A stretch of 64,000 nt of DNA from Cupidesulfovibrio sp000226255 (GCF_003402415.2 NZ_AP036014.1:1302001-1366000), one strand, 5' to 3'. Numbered from the stretch's first letter, positions 38,465 through 47,843 are shown. The notes: a model not told the origin generated them from the sequence alone. Numbers and translations: made by a program.

Positions 38465-40168
38465 TAGCATGACGGACGTCGCCGCTTCCTCGACCGTCGT
38501 GGTGCCCCGCAGAATCTTCTGCGCCGCGTCCTGCTTAAGGGTGCGCATCAGCCCGGCCTCGATGGCCGTTTCCGCGATGATCTGCGTGGAGCTGCGCTTG
38601 ATCACCAGATCCTGGATGGTCTGGGTCATGGGCAGTATCTCGAACACCCCGGTGCGCCCCCGGTAGCCGGTATGCGCGCAGTGGTGGCAGCCGCGCCCCT
38701 TCAGGTAGGTGGCCCCCGGCGTGTCCGGCGCAAGGCCGAAGGCGGCAAGGGCCGCAGGCAGCGGCTCGTAGGGTTCCCCGCAGTTGGTGCACACCCGGCG
38801 CACCAGCCGCTGCGCGAACGAGACCAGCAGCACCGAAGACACCAGAAACGGCTCTATGCCCATGTCGATAAGGCGCGTCACCGCGCCCGCCGCGTCGTTG
38901 GTGTGCAGGGTGGACAGCACAAGGTGGCCGGTAAGGGCGGCCTGCACGGCAATGGCGGCGGTTTCCGCGTCGCGTATTTCGCCCACCATCACCACGTCCG
39001 GGTCCTGCCGCAGGATGGAGCGCAGGCCGCTGGCGAATGTCATGCCCGCCTTGCGGTTCAGCTGCACCTGGCGGATGCCCCGGATGCGGTATTCCACCGG
39101 GTCTTCCAGGGTGATGATGTTGATGTCCGGCCGGTTGATGCTTTTCAGGATGGCGTACAGGCTGGTGGACTTGCCGCTGCCCGTGGGGCCGGTGGACAGG
39201 ATCATGCCGTAGGGCTTGTGGATGGCCCCTTCGATGGTCACGTGGTCGTTCTGCTGCATGCCCAGCATGTCCAGCGTGTAGTCGCGCCCGCTCATGTCCA
39301 GCAGGCGCATCACCATGTTTTCGCCGTAGATGGTGGGTATGCTGGACACGCGCACGTTTATCTCGCGGTTGTCCAGGTGCATGGTAAAGCGGCCGTCCTG
39401 CGGCACGCGGGTGACGGCGATGTCCATGTTGCCCAGGATCTTGATGCGCGAGACAACGGCGGGGGCCACGCTGCGTGGCGGGGCCGGGGCCTCGCGCAGC
39501 TTGCCGTCTATGCGAAAGCGCACCTGCACGCTGTCCTTTTCGGGGCTGATGTGCACGTCGCTCGCGCCTTCGCGCACGGCCTGCGCCAGAATGGAGTTGA
39601 CCAGCCGGATGACGGGCGCAAGGTCGGCCTGGTTGGCCAGTTCGTCCACGGCCACGTCGCGCTCGGCGGCGTCTGTGGTGCTGGCGGCGGCGGTTTGCAG
39701 GTCGCCCAGGCTTTCGATGACGCCATCGAGGTTGGTGAACATGCCGTAGATGGCGCTGAAGAGCTGGTTGTACTCCTGCTCGGTGCAGATGAGCGGCTCC
39801 ACCTCGCTGTTGGTGATGAACTCCAGCGTGTCCAGCGCGTCGATGTCCAGCGGGTCGACCATGGCCACCACCAGCACGTGCCCGTGCTGCTGGATGGGCA
39901 CGGCGCTGCACTTCTGCGCGGCGTCCAGCGGCAGGCGCTCGGCCATGTTCAGGCTGAGCGGGTACTGCTGCGGGCTGTACCGGTCTATCTTCAACTGGCG
40001 GCTTACCAGTTCCACCACGTCGGCTTCGCGGCACAGGTTGGTCTTGGTCAGGTACTGGCCAAGGCGCAGCCCGCTTTTCTTGTGTTCGCGCAGGGCGGCC
40101 TTGAGCTGCTCGTCGGTGAGCAGCCCGGCCTGCACCAGCAGTTCGCCCAATCGTACACGCTGACGCAC
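38462..40168 (-). CDS. pilB: Pilus assembly ATPase PilB/GspE/MshE
   Basis: 568 residues. An N-terminal MshEN/GspE-N domain (LGELLVQAGLLTDEQLKAAL) precedes the ATPase core: Walker A GPTGSGKSTSL, ITLEDPVEYRI, Walker B VVMVGEIRDAETAAIA, and HLVLSTLHTNDAAGAVTRL. A tetracysteine zinc site CTNC...CHHC lies near 475-505. It powers pilus extension. An MshEN domain of this type binds cyclic di-GMP in MshE, so control by that messenger is possible; this is inference. The TAG stop overlaps the end of element C. Confidence 0.93.
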   Translation of the reverse strand: MRQRVRLGELLVQAGLLTDEQLKAALREHKKSGLRLGQYLTKTNLCREADVVELVSRQLKIDRYSPQQYPLSLNMAERLPLDAAQKCSAVPIQQHGHVLVVAMVDPLDIDALDTLEFITNSEVEPLICTEQEYNQLFSAIYGMFTNLDGVIESLGDLQTAAASTTDAAERDVAVDELANQADLAPVIRLVNSILAQAVREGASDVHISPEKDSVQVRFRIDGKLREAPAPPRSVAPAVVSRIKILGNMDIAVTRVPQDGRFTMHLDNREINVRVSSIPTIYGENMVMRLLDMSGRDYTLDMLGMQQNDHVTIEGAIHKPYGMILSTGPTGSGKSTSLYAILKSINRPDINIITLEDPVEYRIRGIRQVQLNRKAGMTFASGLRSILRQDPDVVMVGEIRDAETAAIAVQAALTGHLVLSTLHTNDAAGAVTRLIDMGIEPFLVSSVLLVSFAQRLVRRVCTNCGEPYEPLPAALAAFGLAPDTPGATYLKGRGCHHCAHTGYRGRTGVFEILPMTQTIQDLVIKRSSTQIIAETAIEAGLMRTLKQDAAQKILRGTTTVEEAATSVML

Positions 40169-40225
40169 GGCGTTCCTACCTTGCTACGGGGTGATGGTGT
40201 GGCGTCATGGTTTGCGTTCCTGCGG

Positions 40226-41911
40226 CTACTGGCGGGGCAGCACCGGCTGGCTGACCACGGGGGGCTGGCCTTGCTGGCCAGACTGGATGGTCTGGCCTAC
40301 CTGGCCCGGCTGCACGGTGATGCTCTGGGTGCCGCCCTGTTCCGCCAGTTCGCGGTAGGGCAGCACGGACGGGGTGATGAAGATCAGCACTTCTTCCAGC
40401 TTGCTGCCCTTGGAATCGCTGCCGAACAGCCAGCCTATGCCTTCCACGTCGTGCAGGCCGGGCACGCCGCTGCGGCCCGTGCTCTTGCGGTCCTTGGTCA
40501 GGCCGGAAATGACGATGGTCTCGCCGTCCTGCACGATGAGGGTGGTTTCGGTCTGCTTCTTGATGATGAAGGGGTTGCCTTCCACCGTGCGGGTAAGGTC
40601 CACCTCGTCCTTCTTTACCAGCACCTTCAGCTTCAGGTTCTTGTCGTCGATGACGTGGGGGGTGATTTCCAGGCGCAGCACCGCATCCTCGAACTTCACC
40701 TCGCGGTCGCCCTGGGCGTTGGTGGAAACGTAGGGCACCTTCTCGCCGTTTTCGGTGAAGGCCATCTGGTTATCCAGGGTGGAGATGGAGGGCGACGAGA
40801 GGATGTTGACCTTGTTGTTTTCCTGCAGGGCGGAAAGCTGCATTTCCAGGATGTTGCCGCCAATGGTGCCGAACATCAGCCCAAGGGACGCAGCGCCCGA
40901 CTTGCCCGTGGTGTCGATGGGAAAGTTGACGCCGTTGCCCTGCCCGCTGATGCCGGGGCTGCCGAAGAACGGCGTGTAGCCGCCCGTCTGCGGGTTGGTG
41001 CTGGTGGAGCCGCTGGTGCCGCCGGGGGTGAAGTAGAACCTGTCGCCGTTGCCCGCGTTGCCGCTGCGGCCAAGGCCCGCCCACTGGATGCCCAGGTCGC
41101 GCGCGGTTTCCTTGGTGGCTTCCACGATGTGGGCGCGCAACTGGATTTGCGCGCGGGGCTTGTCGAGGTTGGCGACCAGGGTCATCAGCTTGCGCTGGTC
41201 GTCTTCCACGGCCTGGATGATCAGCGAGTTGGTGAAGGTGTCCACCACCACCGAGCCCACGGGCTTGCCCGCGTCGTCCTTGGAAAGGAAGCCTTCCAGG
41301 TTCTTTTTCAGTTCCGCCGCCTCTGCGTAGCGCACGTCGAGCACGGTGGTGATGAGCGGGCCAACCTTGCGGCCCTTCAGCTTTTGGGCGATGCGCTGGT
41401 TTTCCAGGGTGGTGCGTTCAAGCTCGGCCTTCTTGTCGGCCATGGTCATGACCTTGATCAGCTCGCCCTGCCACGCGTAGTCCAGCCCGTTGCTGTCCAG
41501 CATGCCCTTGAACACGTCGGACCACGGCACGCGGTTGACGTTGACGTTGACCGCGCCCTTCACGCCGGGGCTGAGGATGATGTTGCGGCCAGCGGCGGCG
41601 GCCAGGCTGCGCAGGGCCACGCCCACGTCCACGTTGTGGAGCTTGAGCGTTACCGGCACGGTGGGCAGCGGGCGGGCCTGCTGGTCTTGTTCTTCCGCCA
41701 CCTTGTCCTGCCGCAGCACGGCGCGGGGCTTGAGGTCGCGCGTTTCGCGCGAGGGCGAGAAGCCCGTGGAGTTGGTGGCCATGGTCTTCCACTTGTCGAA
41801 GAACGGGTCGGCCTCTTCCTTGCGTTGGGCGCAACCCAGGGTGCCGACGATGAATGCCGCCGCAAGCAGGACGACGAAGGCCAGGGGAACGTGTCTTCTC
41901 ATGGAGCGCAT
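40226..41911 (-). CDS. Secretin (PilQ/MshL/GspD family), lipoprotein
   Basis: 561 residues. The lipobox TLGC puts the lipidated Cys at about residue 27. STN/N0-like (VTLKLHNVDVGVALRSLAAAAGRNIIL) and N1-type domains lead to the secretin core (about 330-535) with VNILSSPSISTLDNQMAFTENG, EITPHVIDDKNLKLKV and GETIVISGLTKDR...VPGLHDVEGIGWLFG. It ends in a Gln/Pro-rich tail. The size and lipid anchor fit MshL rather than the longer PilQ. It forms the outer-membrane channel for the pilus. Confidence 0.92.
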   Translation of the reverse strand: MRSMRRHVPLAFVVLLAAAFIVGTLGCAQRKEEADPFFDKWKTMATNSTGFSPSRETRDLKPRAVLRQDKVAEEQDQQARPLPTVPVTLKLHNVDVGVALRSLAAAAGRNIILSPGVKGAVNVNVNRVPWSDVFKGMLDSNGLDYAWQGELIKVMTMADKKAELERTTLENQRIAQKLKGRKVGPLITTVLDVRYAEAAELKKNLEGFLSKDDAGKPVGSVVVDTFTNSLIIQAVEDDQRKLMTLVANLDKPRAQIQLRAHIVEATKETARDLGIQWAGLGRSGNAGNGDRFYFTPGGTSGSTSTNPQTGGYTPFFGSPGISGQGNGVNFPIDTTGKSGAASLGLMFGTIGGNILEMQLSALQENNKVNILSSPSISTLDNQMAFTENGEKVPYVSTNAQGDREVKFEDAVLRLEITPHVIDDKNLKLKVLVKKDEVDLTRTVEGNPFIIKKQTETTLIVQDGETIVISGLTKDRKSTGRSGVPGLHDVEGIGWLFGSDSKGSKLEEVLIFITPSVLPYRELAEQGGTQSITVQPGQVGQTIQSGQQGQPPVVSQPVLPRQ

Positions 41912-41937
41912 CAGAATTCTCCCGTACTGCTCGCAGG

Positions 41938-42534
41938 TTACAGGTCGTCGCCCGAGTAGGGAATTTCCCTGTCGGTCACATCGCCCGGCGATGCCAGGAC
42001 GACCTTGCCCGGCGTTATCGACTTCACCACGTATCCGGAGTCCGCAACGGTTTCGCCCACGCGGTATTCAAGCCCGTCGAGTATGGCCAGCACGCTGTTG
42101 CCGATGGCCACGTAGCCCGTAAAGGCGATGTCGTGCGCGGCGCTCTTGCCGTCTTTTCCATACTGCCCGCCGCCCGCGCCGCCCATGCCGTCGCCCTTGC
42201 CCGGCAGGGGGTGGAAGGGGTTGGGGGCCGCCTGCCGGGTGGCCGCGTCCAGCACGTAGAGCTGGCTTTGGGTCACCACCGCCTCGGCCAGGGTCTTGCG
42301 GGCCTGATCGACAATGGCCTGCGGGGCCTGCGGGGCCTGCGGGGGGCCGGAGGCTTCCGCGCCGCCCGTAGCGCCCGTCGCGCCGGTCGGGCCAGCAAGG
42401 CTGGACGACATGGAGCCGGGGGCTCCGGCGGCCGGGACGGGCCGCGAAGAACCCGACGGAATCAACAGGATGACCACCGCCGCGATGGCCGCGACGCCCG
42501 CCATGCCGAGCAAAATCTTTTCCCTGGTGGTCAT
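41938..42534 (-). CDS. PilP/GspC-like periplasmic bridge protein
   Basis: 198 residues from the ATG at 42534 (GGTGGA upstream; a GTG at 42546 would add four residues). A single N-terminal membrane helix (ILLGMAGVAAIAAVVILLIP) is followed by a Gly/Ala/Pro linker with APQAPQ repeats and a C-terminal HR-like beta domain (FTGYVAIGNSVLAILDGLEYRVGETV...YVVKSITPGKVVL). That layout matches PilP / GspC-type proteins linking the PilMNO complex to the secretin. It lies immediately between pilO and the secretin gene. Confidence 0.8.
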   Translation of the reverse strand: MTTREKILLGMAGVAAIAAVVILLIPSGSSRPVPAAGAPGSMSSSLAGPTGATGATGGAEASGPPQAPQAPQAIVDQARKTLAEAVVTQSQLYVLDAATRQAAPNPFHPLPGKGDGMGGAGGGQYGKDGKSAAHDIAFTGYVAIGNSVLAILDGLEYRVGETVADSGYVVKSITPGKVVLASPGDVTDREIPYSGDDL

Positions 42535-42538
42535 GCCG

Positions 42539-43087
42539 TTATCCACCGATGCGCGTTGCGCTGCCGTTAACCTTCACCCAGATGGACACCTTGTAGCCGG
42601 GCCACTGGGTGCCCGCGGCCACTTCCATCGATTCCACCCTGTCCAGCCACGGCTGGGCGGTGACCTGCATGAGGAAGGCGCGGAACGATTCCAGCGGGCC
42701 GTCCATCGTGCCGTCCAGCCGCACCAGGTTGCTGCCGCCCAGCACCGATTCCGCCAGCGGCACGAAGCGCACGCCCTTGAGCGAGGCGTGGTTGCCCATT
42801 TCCTGCAACGTGCCGATGGCCTCGGCCAGCGCGGGCGGGTTGGGCGAGGCCAGCGCGGTGCGGCGCGACAGGGGCGCGTCGAAGCGGGCCGCGTCGGCCT
42901 TCATTTCGGCGATGACCGGGGCGAAGGCCTGCTGCATCTGCAACATGGCGCGAACCTGCGCCGTTTCTTCGCGCACGCGGGCCGTTTCGCGCATGGCGGG
43001 CGCGATGAGCAGGGCCGCCATGCCCACGATGGCCGCCAGGGACAGCCCCGGGACGAGAAAGGGCGATGTGCTTTTGGATGCTTGCAT
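42539..43087 (-). CDS. PilO-like inner-membrane alignment protein
   Basis: 182 residues from the ATG at 43087. One N-terminal helix (VPGLSLAAIVGMAALLIAP), a coiled-coil stretch (about 35-75) and a small alpha/beta domain ending near VSIWVKVNG, as in PilO/GspM. Sequence similarity is low, so the call rests on size, layout and position between pilMN and the PilP-like gene. It is separated from the next start by only 4 bases. Confidence 0.72.
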   Translation of the reverse strand: MQASKSTSPFLVPGLSLAAIVGMAALLIAPAMRETARVREETAQVRAMLQMQQAFAPVIAEMKADAARFDAPLSRRTALASPNPPALAEAIGTLQEMGNHASLKGVRFVPLAESVLGGSNLVRLDGTMDGPLESFRAFLMQVTAQPWLDRVESMEVAAGTQWPGYKVSIWVKVNGSATRIGG

Positions 43088-43098
43088 GGCTGTGCCCG

Positions 43099-45018
43099 TC
43101 ACACCAGTTTGAGGGTGGCTATGAACTGCAGCGATTCGGTGGCCGCGCCCGTTTCCGGGGTCTTTTTCTCCACCGTCACCGAAAGCACCATGGGGGAGCG
43201 TTCCAGCCGGTACAGGAAGTCGGCCAGCATGGCCTCTCGCTGGAGCATGTCGCCGGAAACCACGCCCGTCACCACGGCCATGGCCGTGGCCTGGGCCGTC
43301 TTGTCTTCTGGCTTGCCCTGCGGCTGCGCGGCCTTGCCCTTGGTGTCCTTTGCCCCCTGGGTCTGCCCCGGCTGGTCGAGCTGGGTCAGGCGCAGGCCGG
43401 AAAGGCGCACCCCCGAGGGGGTGACGGCCGCCAGTTCCGCCAGCAGCGCCACGGAAACCTGCCGCCTGCTCATGGACTGCACGGCAAGGCGCAGCGCCTT
43501 GCCCTTGGCCGATGCGGCCAGCAGCTTCGGCTTGTCGAGTGTTTCGCCGTAGGCGGCAAGCTGCTGGCGCAGGGCGTCTCGGTCGGACCGGGCGGACAGC
43601 AGGATCGCCCCCTGGAAGCTGGCGAACACCGCCGTGCACAGCACAACGACAATGCTGCCCACGGCCACCGCCATGCGGATGCGTTCGTGCTTGCGGGCTT
43701 CCTTGCGCTCGCGGAAGGTGTTCACGCAGTTCTGGGTGCGGGCGTCGTCCGACAGCGAAAGCCCGATGGCCCACTGGGCCTCGGCGCAGTCGGACGGCAG
43801 CTTGGCGATGTCCAGTTCCGCGCCGGGCGTGGCCGGGCCGCGCTGGCTGTTCAGCGCCGCGCACGGAATGCCCACCTGCCGCCCGAATTCGTCCACCAGC
43901 GGTTGCAGGCAGCCGCCGGGGGTGGAAAGGAACATGCGCGACACGGCCGGGTAGCCGAGGGTGTTGGCGAAGTGGTCCATGGTGCGTTCCAGCTGGCGCA
44001 CCAGCCGTTCCACGGCAGAGGCGATGCTGGAGCCGATGTCCGCCACCGGCGGCCCCGCCGGTGAGGCGGCTTGCGCCGTGGGCGCTGCGGGCACGGGCAC
44101 GGGCTGGCCGGTGGACCCCGTGGCGTGGGTGGCAACAGGCCCCGCCATCGTGCAGGTTGCGTTGCGCAGCAAGAGTTCGCGGGCTTCGGCGTCGGTGAGG
44201 GGGCGGGCGGTGGCGGCGGTGGATTCCACCAGGGCGCGGGCCAGGCTGGCGAAGCCGGTCTTGACCATGCGGCTCAGCACCACCTGCGACGAGGAGTAGA
44301 TGTCGATGCGGGTCGATTCCTCGTCGATGTGCAGCACGGCGAACTGTTCGGTGGCCGGGTCCAGCCAGCCGGTGGTGAACAGGTTGTGCGAGGCGATGAC
44401 CCGCGTGGCCGCGCCGGCAAGGGCAAAGCCCGCCCGCTGCACGATGTTGCGCACCTCGCCAACGGCCGCGCGCACCGCCAGGGTGGCGGTGACGGGGAGC
44501 TTGGGCACGCCCTTTTCGATGATCTCGCCGCCGATGGTGCAGTCGAACACCGACTGCCGCTCGTCGAACTCGCGCTCCTTGCGGGCGGTCCAGAAGGCCA
44601 CGTCGTCGCGTTCCTTGGCCGCAACCTTGGGAATGCGGAAGTGCCAGTGTTCGGCGTGTTCGTCGGGCAGGGCGGCCCACACCTCAAGGTCGGGCGCGGG
44701 GCCGCAGAAATCGAGTATCTGCTGGCGGAGAAAGGAGGAGAAGGCGTCGTCGCCGGGGCGGATGCCCGCGGGAATGCGGATGGCCTGCACCCCCTGCAGC
44801 ACCGGCAGGCCGGCGCGGCCGTGGCGGCTTTCCGCCAGGTACAGGCAGCGGCCGCGCCATTCCACGCCGAGCACGCGGCGTTCCTTCAGCGGGCGCAGCA
44901 GCGGGATGTTCCACTTGCCGGGGCCCGGCACGGGCCGTGGCGCGGGGCGCGCGGAATCGCCCTTGCGGATGAGTTCGAGCAGACGCCCGGTGGAGGACGC
45001 ATTGGCGTGCAGACCCAT
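43099..45018 (-). CDS. PilM-PilN fusion protein
   Basis: 639 residues. Residues about 45-430 resemble the actin-like PilM/GspL cytoplasmic domain (RRVLGVEWRGRCLYLAES; QFAVLHIDEESTRIDIYSSSQVVLSRMV). After a charged stretch a membrane helix (AVAVGSIVVVLCTAVFASFQGAILL, about 450-474) leads into a PilN-like periplasmic domain with a coiled coil and VALLAELAAVTPSGVRLSGLRL. PilM and PilN are normally separate proteins joined by a short peptide contact; here they are covalent, as in GspL. It is the first structural gene of the operon. Confidence 0.78.
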   Translation of the reverse strand: MGLHANASSTGRLLELIRKGDSARPAPRPVPGPGKWNIPLLRPLKERRVLGVEWRGRCLYLAESRHGRAGLPVLQGVQAIRIPAGIRPGDDAFSSFLRQQILDFCGPAPDLEVWAALPDEHAEHWHFRIPKVAAKERDDVAFWTARKEREFDERQSVFDCTIGGEIIEKGVPKLPVTATLAVRAAVGEVRNIVQRAGFALAGAATRVIASHNLFTTGWLDPATEQFAVLHIDEESTRIDIYSSSQVVLSRMVKTGFASLARALVESTAATARPLTDAEARELLLRNATCTMAGPVATHATGSTGQPVPVPAAPTAQAASPAGPPVADIGSSIASAVERLVRQLERTMDHFANTLGYPAVSRMFLSTPGGCLQPLVDEFGRQVGIPCAALNSQRGPATPGAELDIAKLPSDCAEAQWAIGLSLSDDARTQNCVNTFRERKEARKHERIRMAVAVGSIVVVLCTAVFASFQGAILLSARSDRDALRQQLAAYGETLDKPKLLAASAKGKALRLAVQSMSRRQVSVALLAELAAVTPSGVRLSGLRLTQLDQPGQTQGAKDTKGKAAQPQGKPEDKTAQATAMAVVTGVVSGDMLQREAMLADFLYRLERSPMVLSVTVEKKTPETGAATESLQFIATLKLV

Positions 45019-45753
45019 GAAGCCACCATCCCGATTACGGTTTCCCGGGCGGCGCGGGGCCGCCCGTGGTTGTCGTGCCGTATCGCAAGGTCGATGCGCG
45101 GCGCGCGTGGCTGTCCGTCGCCGGGGCGACGGCTGGCTGCCGCGCGGGCCATGCTCAACCGCTTGTCAGTTCCCGGCGGCCCCATAGGTTCCACCAGGTC
45201 ATGACGGTGAGGTGTCCGTCCGGTTCTGCATGTGTGGAAACGTTGGAATGCGCCAGGTCGAAGGCCCCCCCTGCGGCCCGGCGTATCCCCCCCTCAATGC
45301 TGCGGCTGCGACCTTGCTACAGAATATTGCTGACGCGCAAGCGTGTTATAACTTTTCTAGAGAAAAGGCCACACACCGTTACATCATTTGACAGGCCGGG
45401 TGGCCCAGGCCGGGTGCGCGGCCAGATTGGCGCGCGACGGGCCGGGGGCTGGGCCTGATCATGGAAAGGTAACGGTGCTGCCAAGATATCCGTCGAAAGA
45501 AAAAAAACAATCACCCACCGTGGAATCTGCGGGTGATATTTTGGGTGATTTTTAAGGGGGGAGGCGCGGCGCGGGCCATGGCGGGGCGCTTTGCGCGTTG
45601 TCGCGAACCCTGGCGGTCGGTAGCGCCCCGTAGCGCCCCGTGGCCAACAGTTGTGCACGGTGACGAACGGCCGCGAACGGGCGCGCCTGTTGCGCGACAA
45701 GGCCGATCGCATGCATGGGGGCCGCAGGGAGCCTATCGGGCGGGGACTGGTTG
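45019..45753. other. 735-base intergenic region, pilus operon leader
   Basis: No gene seen. It contains the terminator at 45500-45538, an AT-rich stretch (45318-45362: TATAACTTTTCTAGAGAAAAG, with an inverted CTTTTCTAGAGAAAAG) and a + strand TTGACA at 45388. The AT-rich palindrome lies 300 bases before the pilMN start and could be an operator or promoter for the operon. Confidence 0.5.
45500..45538 (-). terminator. Terminator after the LuxR-type gene
   Basis: On the minus strand a 9-bp stem ATCACCCGC/GTGGGTGAT (one G-U) is followed by TGTTTTTTTTC. It isolates the pilus operon from the regulator gene upstream. Confidence 0.8.
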
Positions 45754-47661
45754 CTACGCGCTTGGCCGGGCGGGGTCGAACCGCGTGACGGCGTTGCGCA
45801 ATTCCTGCTGGTTGGCCACGCCGAGTTGGCGGTAGATGTTGCGGACGTGGGTCTTCAGGGTGTTGTAGGAAATGTTCAGCCGGTCGCAGATTTCCGGGCC
45901 GGAGTGGCGGTCGGCCAGCAGCAGGGTGACGGCCACCTGCTGCCGGGTGAGCCCCATGCGGCGCAGGGAATCGGCCAGGCACTCGGCGGGCGGGGCCGAA
46001 GGGTAGGGGCGCGGCGCGGCCGAGGCGGATGGCGCGGGGCGGGCCGGTGGCGCGGGCTGCGCCGCGTCGGCGGGGCCGCTGGCGGATGCGTGGGCTGGCG
46101 GGCTTATCGTTGCCCCCATGCCGGGCAGGGTGAACGGGGTGGGCAGCGGCAGTTCCGCGCCGTCCGCGCCCACGGGGGCGGGGTGGCGCGGCATGGCTGG
46201 GTGCTCCGGCGCGGCGGGCGCCGAGCGCGCGGACTCGACGGAGACGGGCGTGCCGGGAACGCAGGTCGGCGCGGGCGGCCAGGCTTGGGGGGGCGCGTCC
46301 GTGATTGCGGCATCCGCAACCGCACTGTCCGTGGCCCGCCGTCGCGACGCGGCGCAGGCGTCCGTCGCCGTCGTTTCTTCCGTTTCCGTCGCCATGTCGG
46401 AAAGAATGGTCCGCAGCATGGCGTTGTCATCGCAGTCGGCGTCGTCCACCGGGCAGGCGATGTCGGATGCGTCGTCGTCCGGCACGTGGCCTGGCAGCCG
46501 CCAGCCCATGTAGGTGGCCGGGTCGGGGCGCACCACCAGCATGATGGAAATGATGGCGCACACCGCCGCCAGAGAGATGATCTGGATGTGGGCGATGTCC
46601 GGCGGCAGCAGCCATCCGAGTCCCATGGACAGCAGGCTGCCGGTCCACTGCGCCCCGAAGATCATGGCCCAGTAGAGGGCCACCATGCGCGCGCGGTTGC
46701 GGTTCGCGTGCAGCCCCGCGCTGTGCAGCAGCGAGGTGTACATGAACACGTCCAGCAATGCGCTGCCCGAAAGCTGGATGAACATGGGCACGCGCGGCAA
46801 GCGCTGGCCCAGCAGCATCAGCGTGGCAAAGCCAAGGCCCAGCAGGGGCAGGGCCAGCCGAAACAGATGGCGCGGGGCCACGGTGGGTTGGAAGCGCAAC
46901 AGGATGGCCGCGCACAGGGCAACCCCGCAGAACACCGCGCTGGAGGCCATGACCGTGGCGTCGCTTTCCGGGGGCAGTTGATCCAGCAATTGGTAGAACA
47001 GCCCGCACGCCGCGCTGGCCAAAAACAGCGCCGCCAGCAGCGAAGGGGGCAGGGGCCGCAGCGGAGCGGGTTCCCTGCCGTCGGGGACTTCGGGCAGGGA
47101 GACCTTGCCCAGCAGCAGGCGCGCGCCCAGCGGCAGGCCCACGCCCACGGCCAGCCAGGCGGCTTCGCCGCCCAGTCCGGAAATGGACAGCGCCAGCACC
47201 GATTCCGCCACGAAGGTGGCCACGGCGAAGCAGAGCGCGGCGTCGAGGCTGGACAGGGCTGCCAGGCGCACGCCCCATCCGTGGAACAGCAGCGTGGCCC
47301 CGGCCACTGCCAGCGCGCCACAGAGTATTCCGATGCCCGGGGCGAGCGGGCCAAGGCCCGGCACAAGTCCCAGCAGGGGCAGCAGCAGCGCGGCCAGCGC
47401 CGCGTCGTGCACCCGCGAAAGGTGCGTGGCGCGCGGCATCAGGGCCACGCAGCGCGAACACGCCAGCATGGTCATGATGGCGATGGGCATCACCCATTCC
47501 CCGGCGGTCTCGGGCAGGGCCAGCACCTGCGGCAGGTGGGCGCGCAAGAGGCCCGCGCGCATGAGGTACCACACGCAGGCGATGGAAAGGCCGAAACCCA
47601 GCCCCCCGCGCACGATGGCGGTGGCGGAACGCAACGGCGGACGATCGACGGGCAACGGCAT
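45754..47661 (-). CDS. Membrane-bound LuxR-family regulator with 12-TM N-terminal domain
   Basis: 635 residues from the ATG at 47661 (AAGGGAG upstream; a longer start at 47715 is unsupported). About 12 membrane helices occupy residues 10-400, arranged like an MFS transporter. A 170-residue Pro/Ala/Thr-rich cytoplasmic linker follows. A C-terminal LuxR helix-turn-helix (about 565-625) has LTRQQVAVTLLLADRHSGPEICDRLNISYNTLKTHVRNIYRQLG. Such proteins are thought to sense a ligand at the membrane. Position suggests control of the pilus operon, but a terminator separates them. Confidence 0.85.
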   Translation of the reverse strand: MPLPVDRPPLRSATAIVRGGLGFGLSIACVWYLMRAGLLRAHLPQVLALPETAGEWVMPIAIMTMLACSRCVALMPRATHLSRVHDAALAALLLPLLGLVPGLGPLAPGIGILCGALAVAGATLLFHGWGVRLAALSSLDAALCFAVATFVAESVLALSISGLGGEAAWLAVGVGLPLGARLLLGKVSLPEVPDGREPAPLRPLPPSLLAALFLASAACGLFYQLLDQLPPESDATVMASSAVFCGVALCAAILLRFQPTVAPRHLFRLALPLLGLGFATLMLLGQRLPRVPMFIQLSGSALLDVFMYTSLLHSAGLHANRNRARMVALYWAMIFGAQWTGSLLSMGLGWLLPPDIAHIQIISLAAVCAIISIMLVVRPDPATYMGWRLPGHVPDDDASDIACPVDDADCDDNAMLRTILSDMATETEETTATDACAASRRRATDSAVADAAITDAPPQAWPPAPTCVPGTPVSVESARSAPAAPEHPAMPRHPAPVGADGAELPLPTPFTLPGMGATISPPAHASASGPADAAQPAPPARPAPSASAAPRPYPSAPPAECLADSLRRMGLTRQQVAVTLLLADRHSGPEICDRLNISYNTLKTHVRNIYRQLGVANQQELRNAVTRFDPARPSA

Positions 47662-47815
47662 GGGCACTCCCTTTCGTCGTGGCGCGATTGAATGGGAATC
47701 TCTTGTGCCATGCATGATTTTGGCGATGGGGGCAACGCGGTTAGAGATATTCGCGCAAGGATGGGAGCTGCGGGGGGAAGGCGCTTGTTGGCGCGATGGC
47801 GGGCTGAAAATGCAG

Positions 47816-47843
47816 AAAGGTCCCGGCGAATGCCGGGACCTTT
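47816..47843 (-). terminator. Terminator after tRNA-Leu
   Basis: Perfect 12-bp stem AAAGGTCCCGGC with loop GAAT on the + strand; read on the minus strand it is followed by CTGCATTTTC. Confidence 0.7.

Noticed and set aside
38672..41959. A 1095-codon open frame on the + strand, plus other long + frames opposite the pilus genes (12252-13538, 13638-15488, 24652-26877)
   Set aside because: They are antisense shadows produced by high GC at third positions; products are His/Gly/Val-rich without domains, while the minus frames carry clear pilus, MFS and Sel1 motifs.
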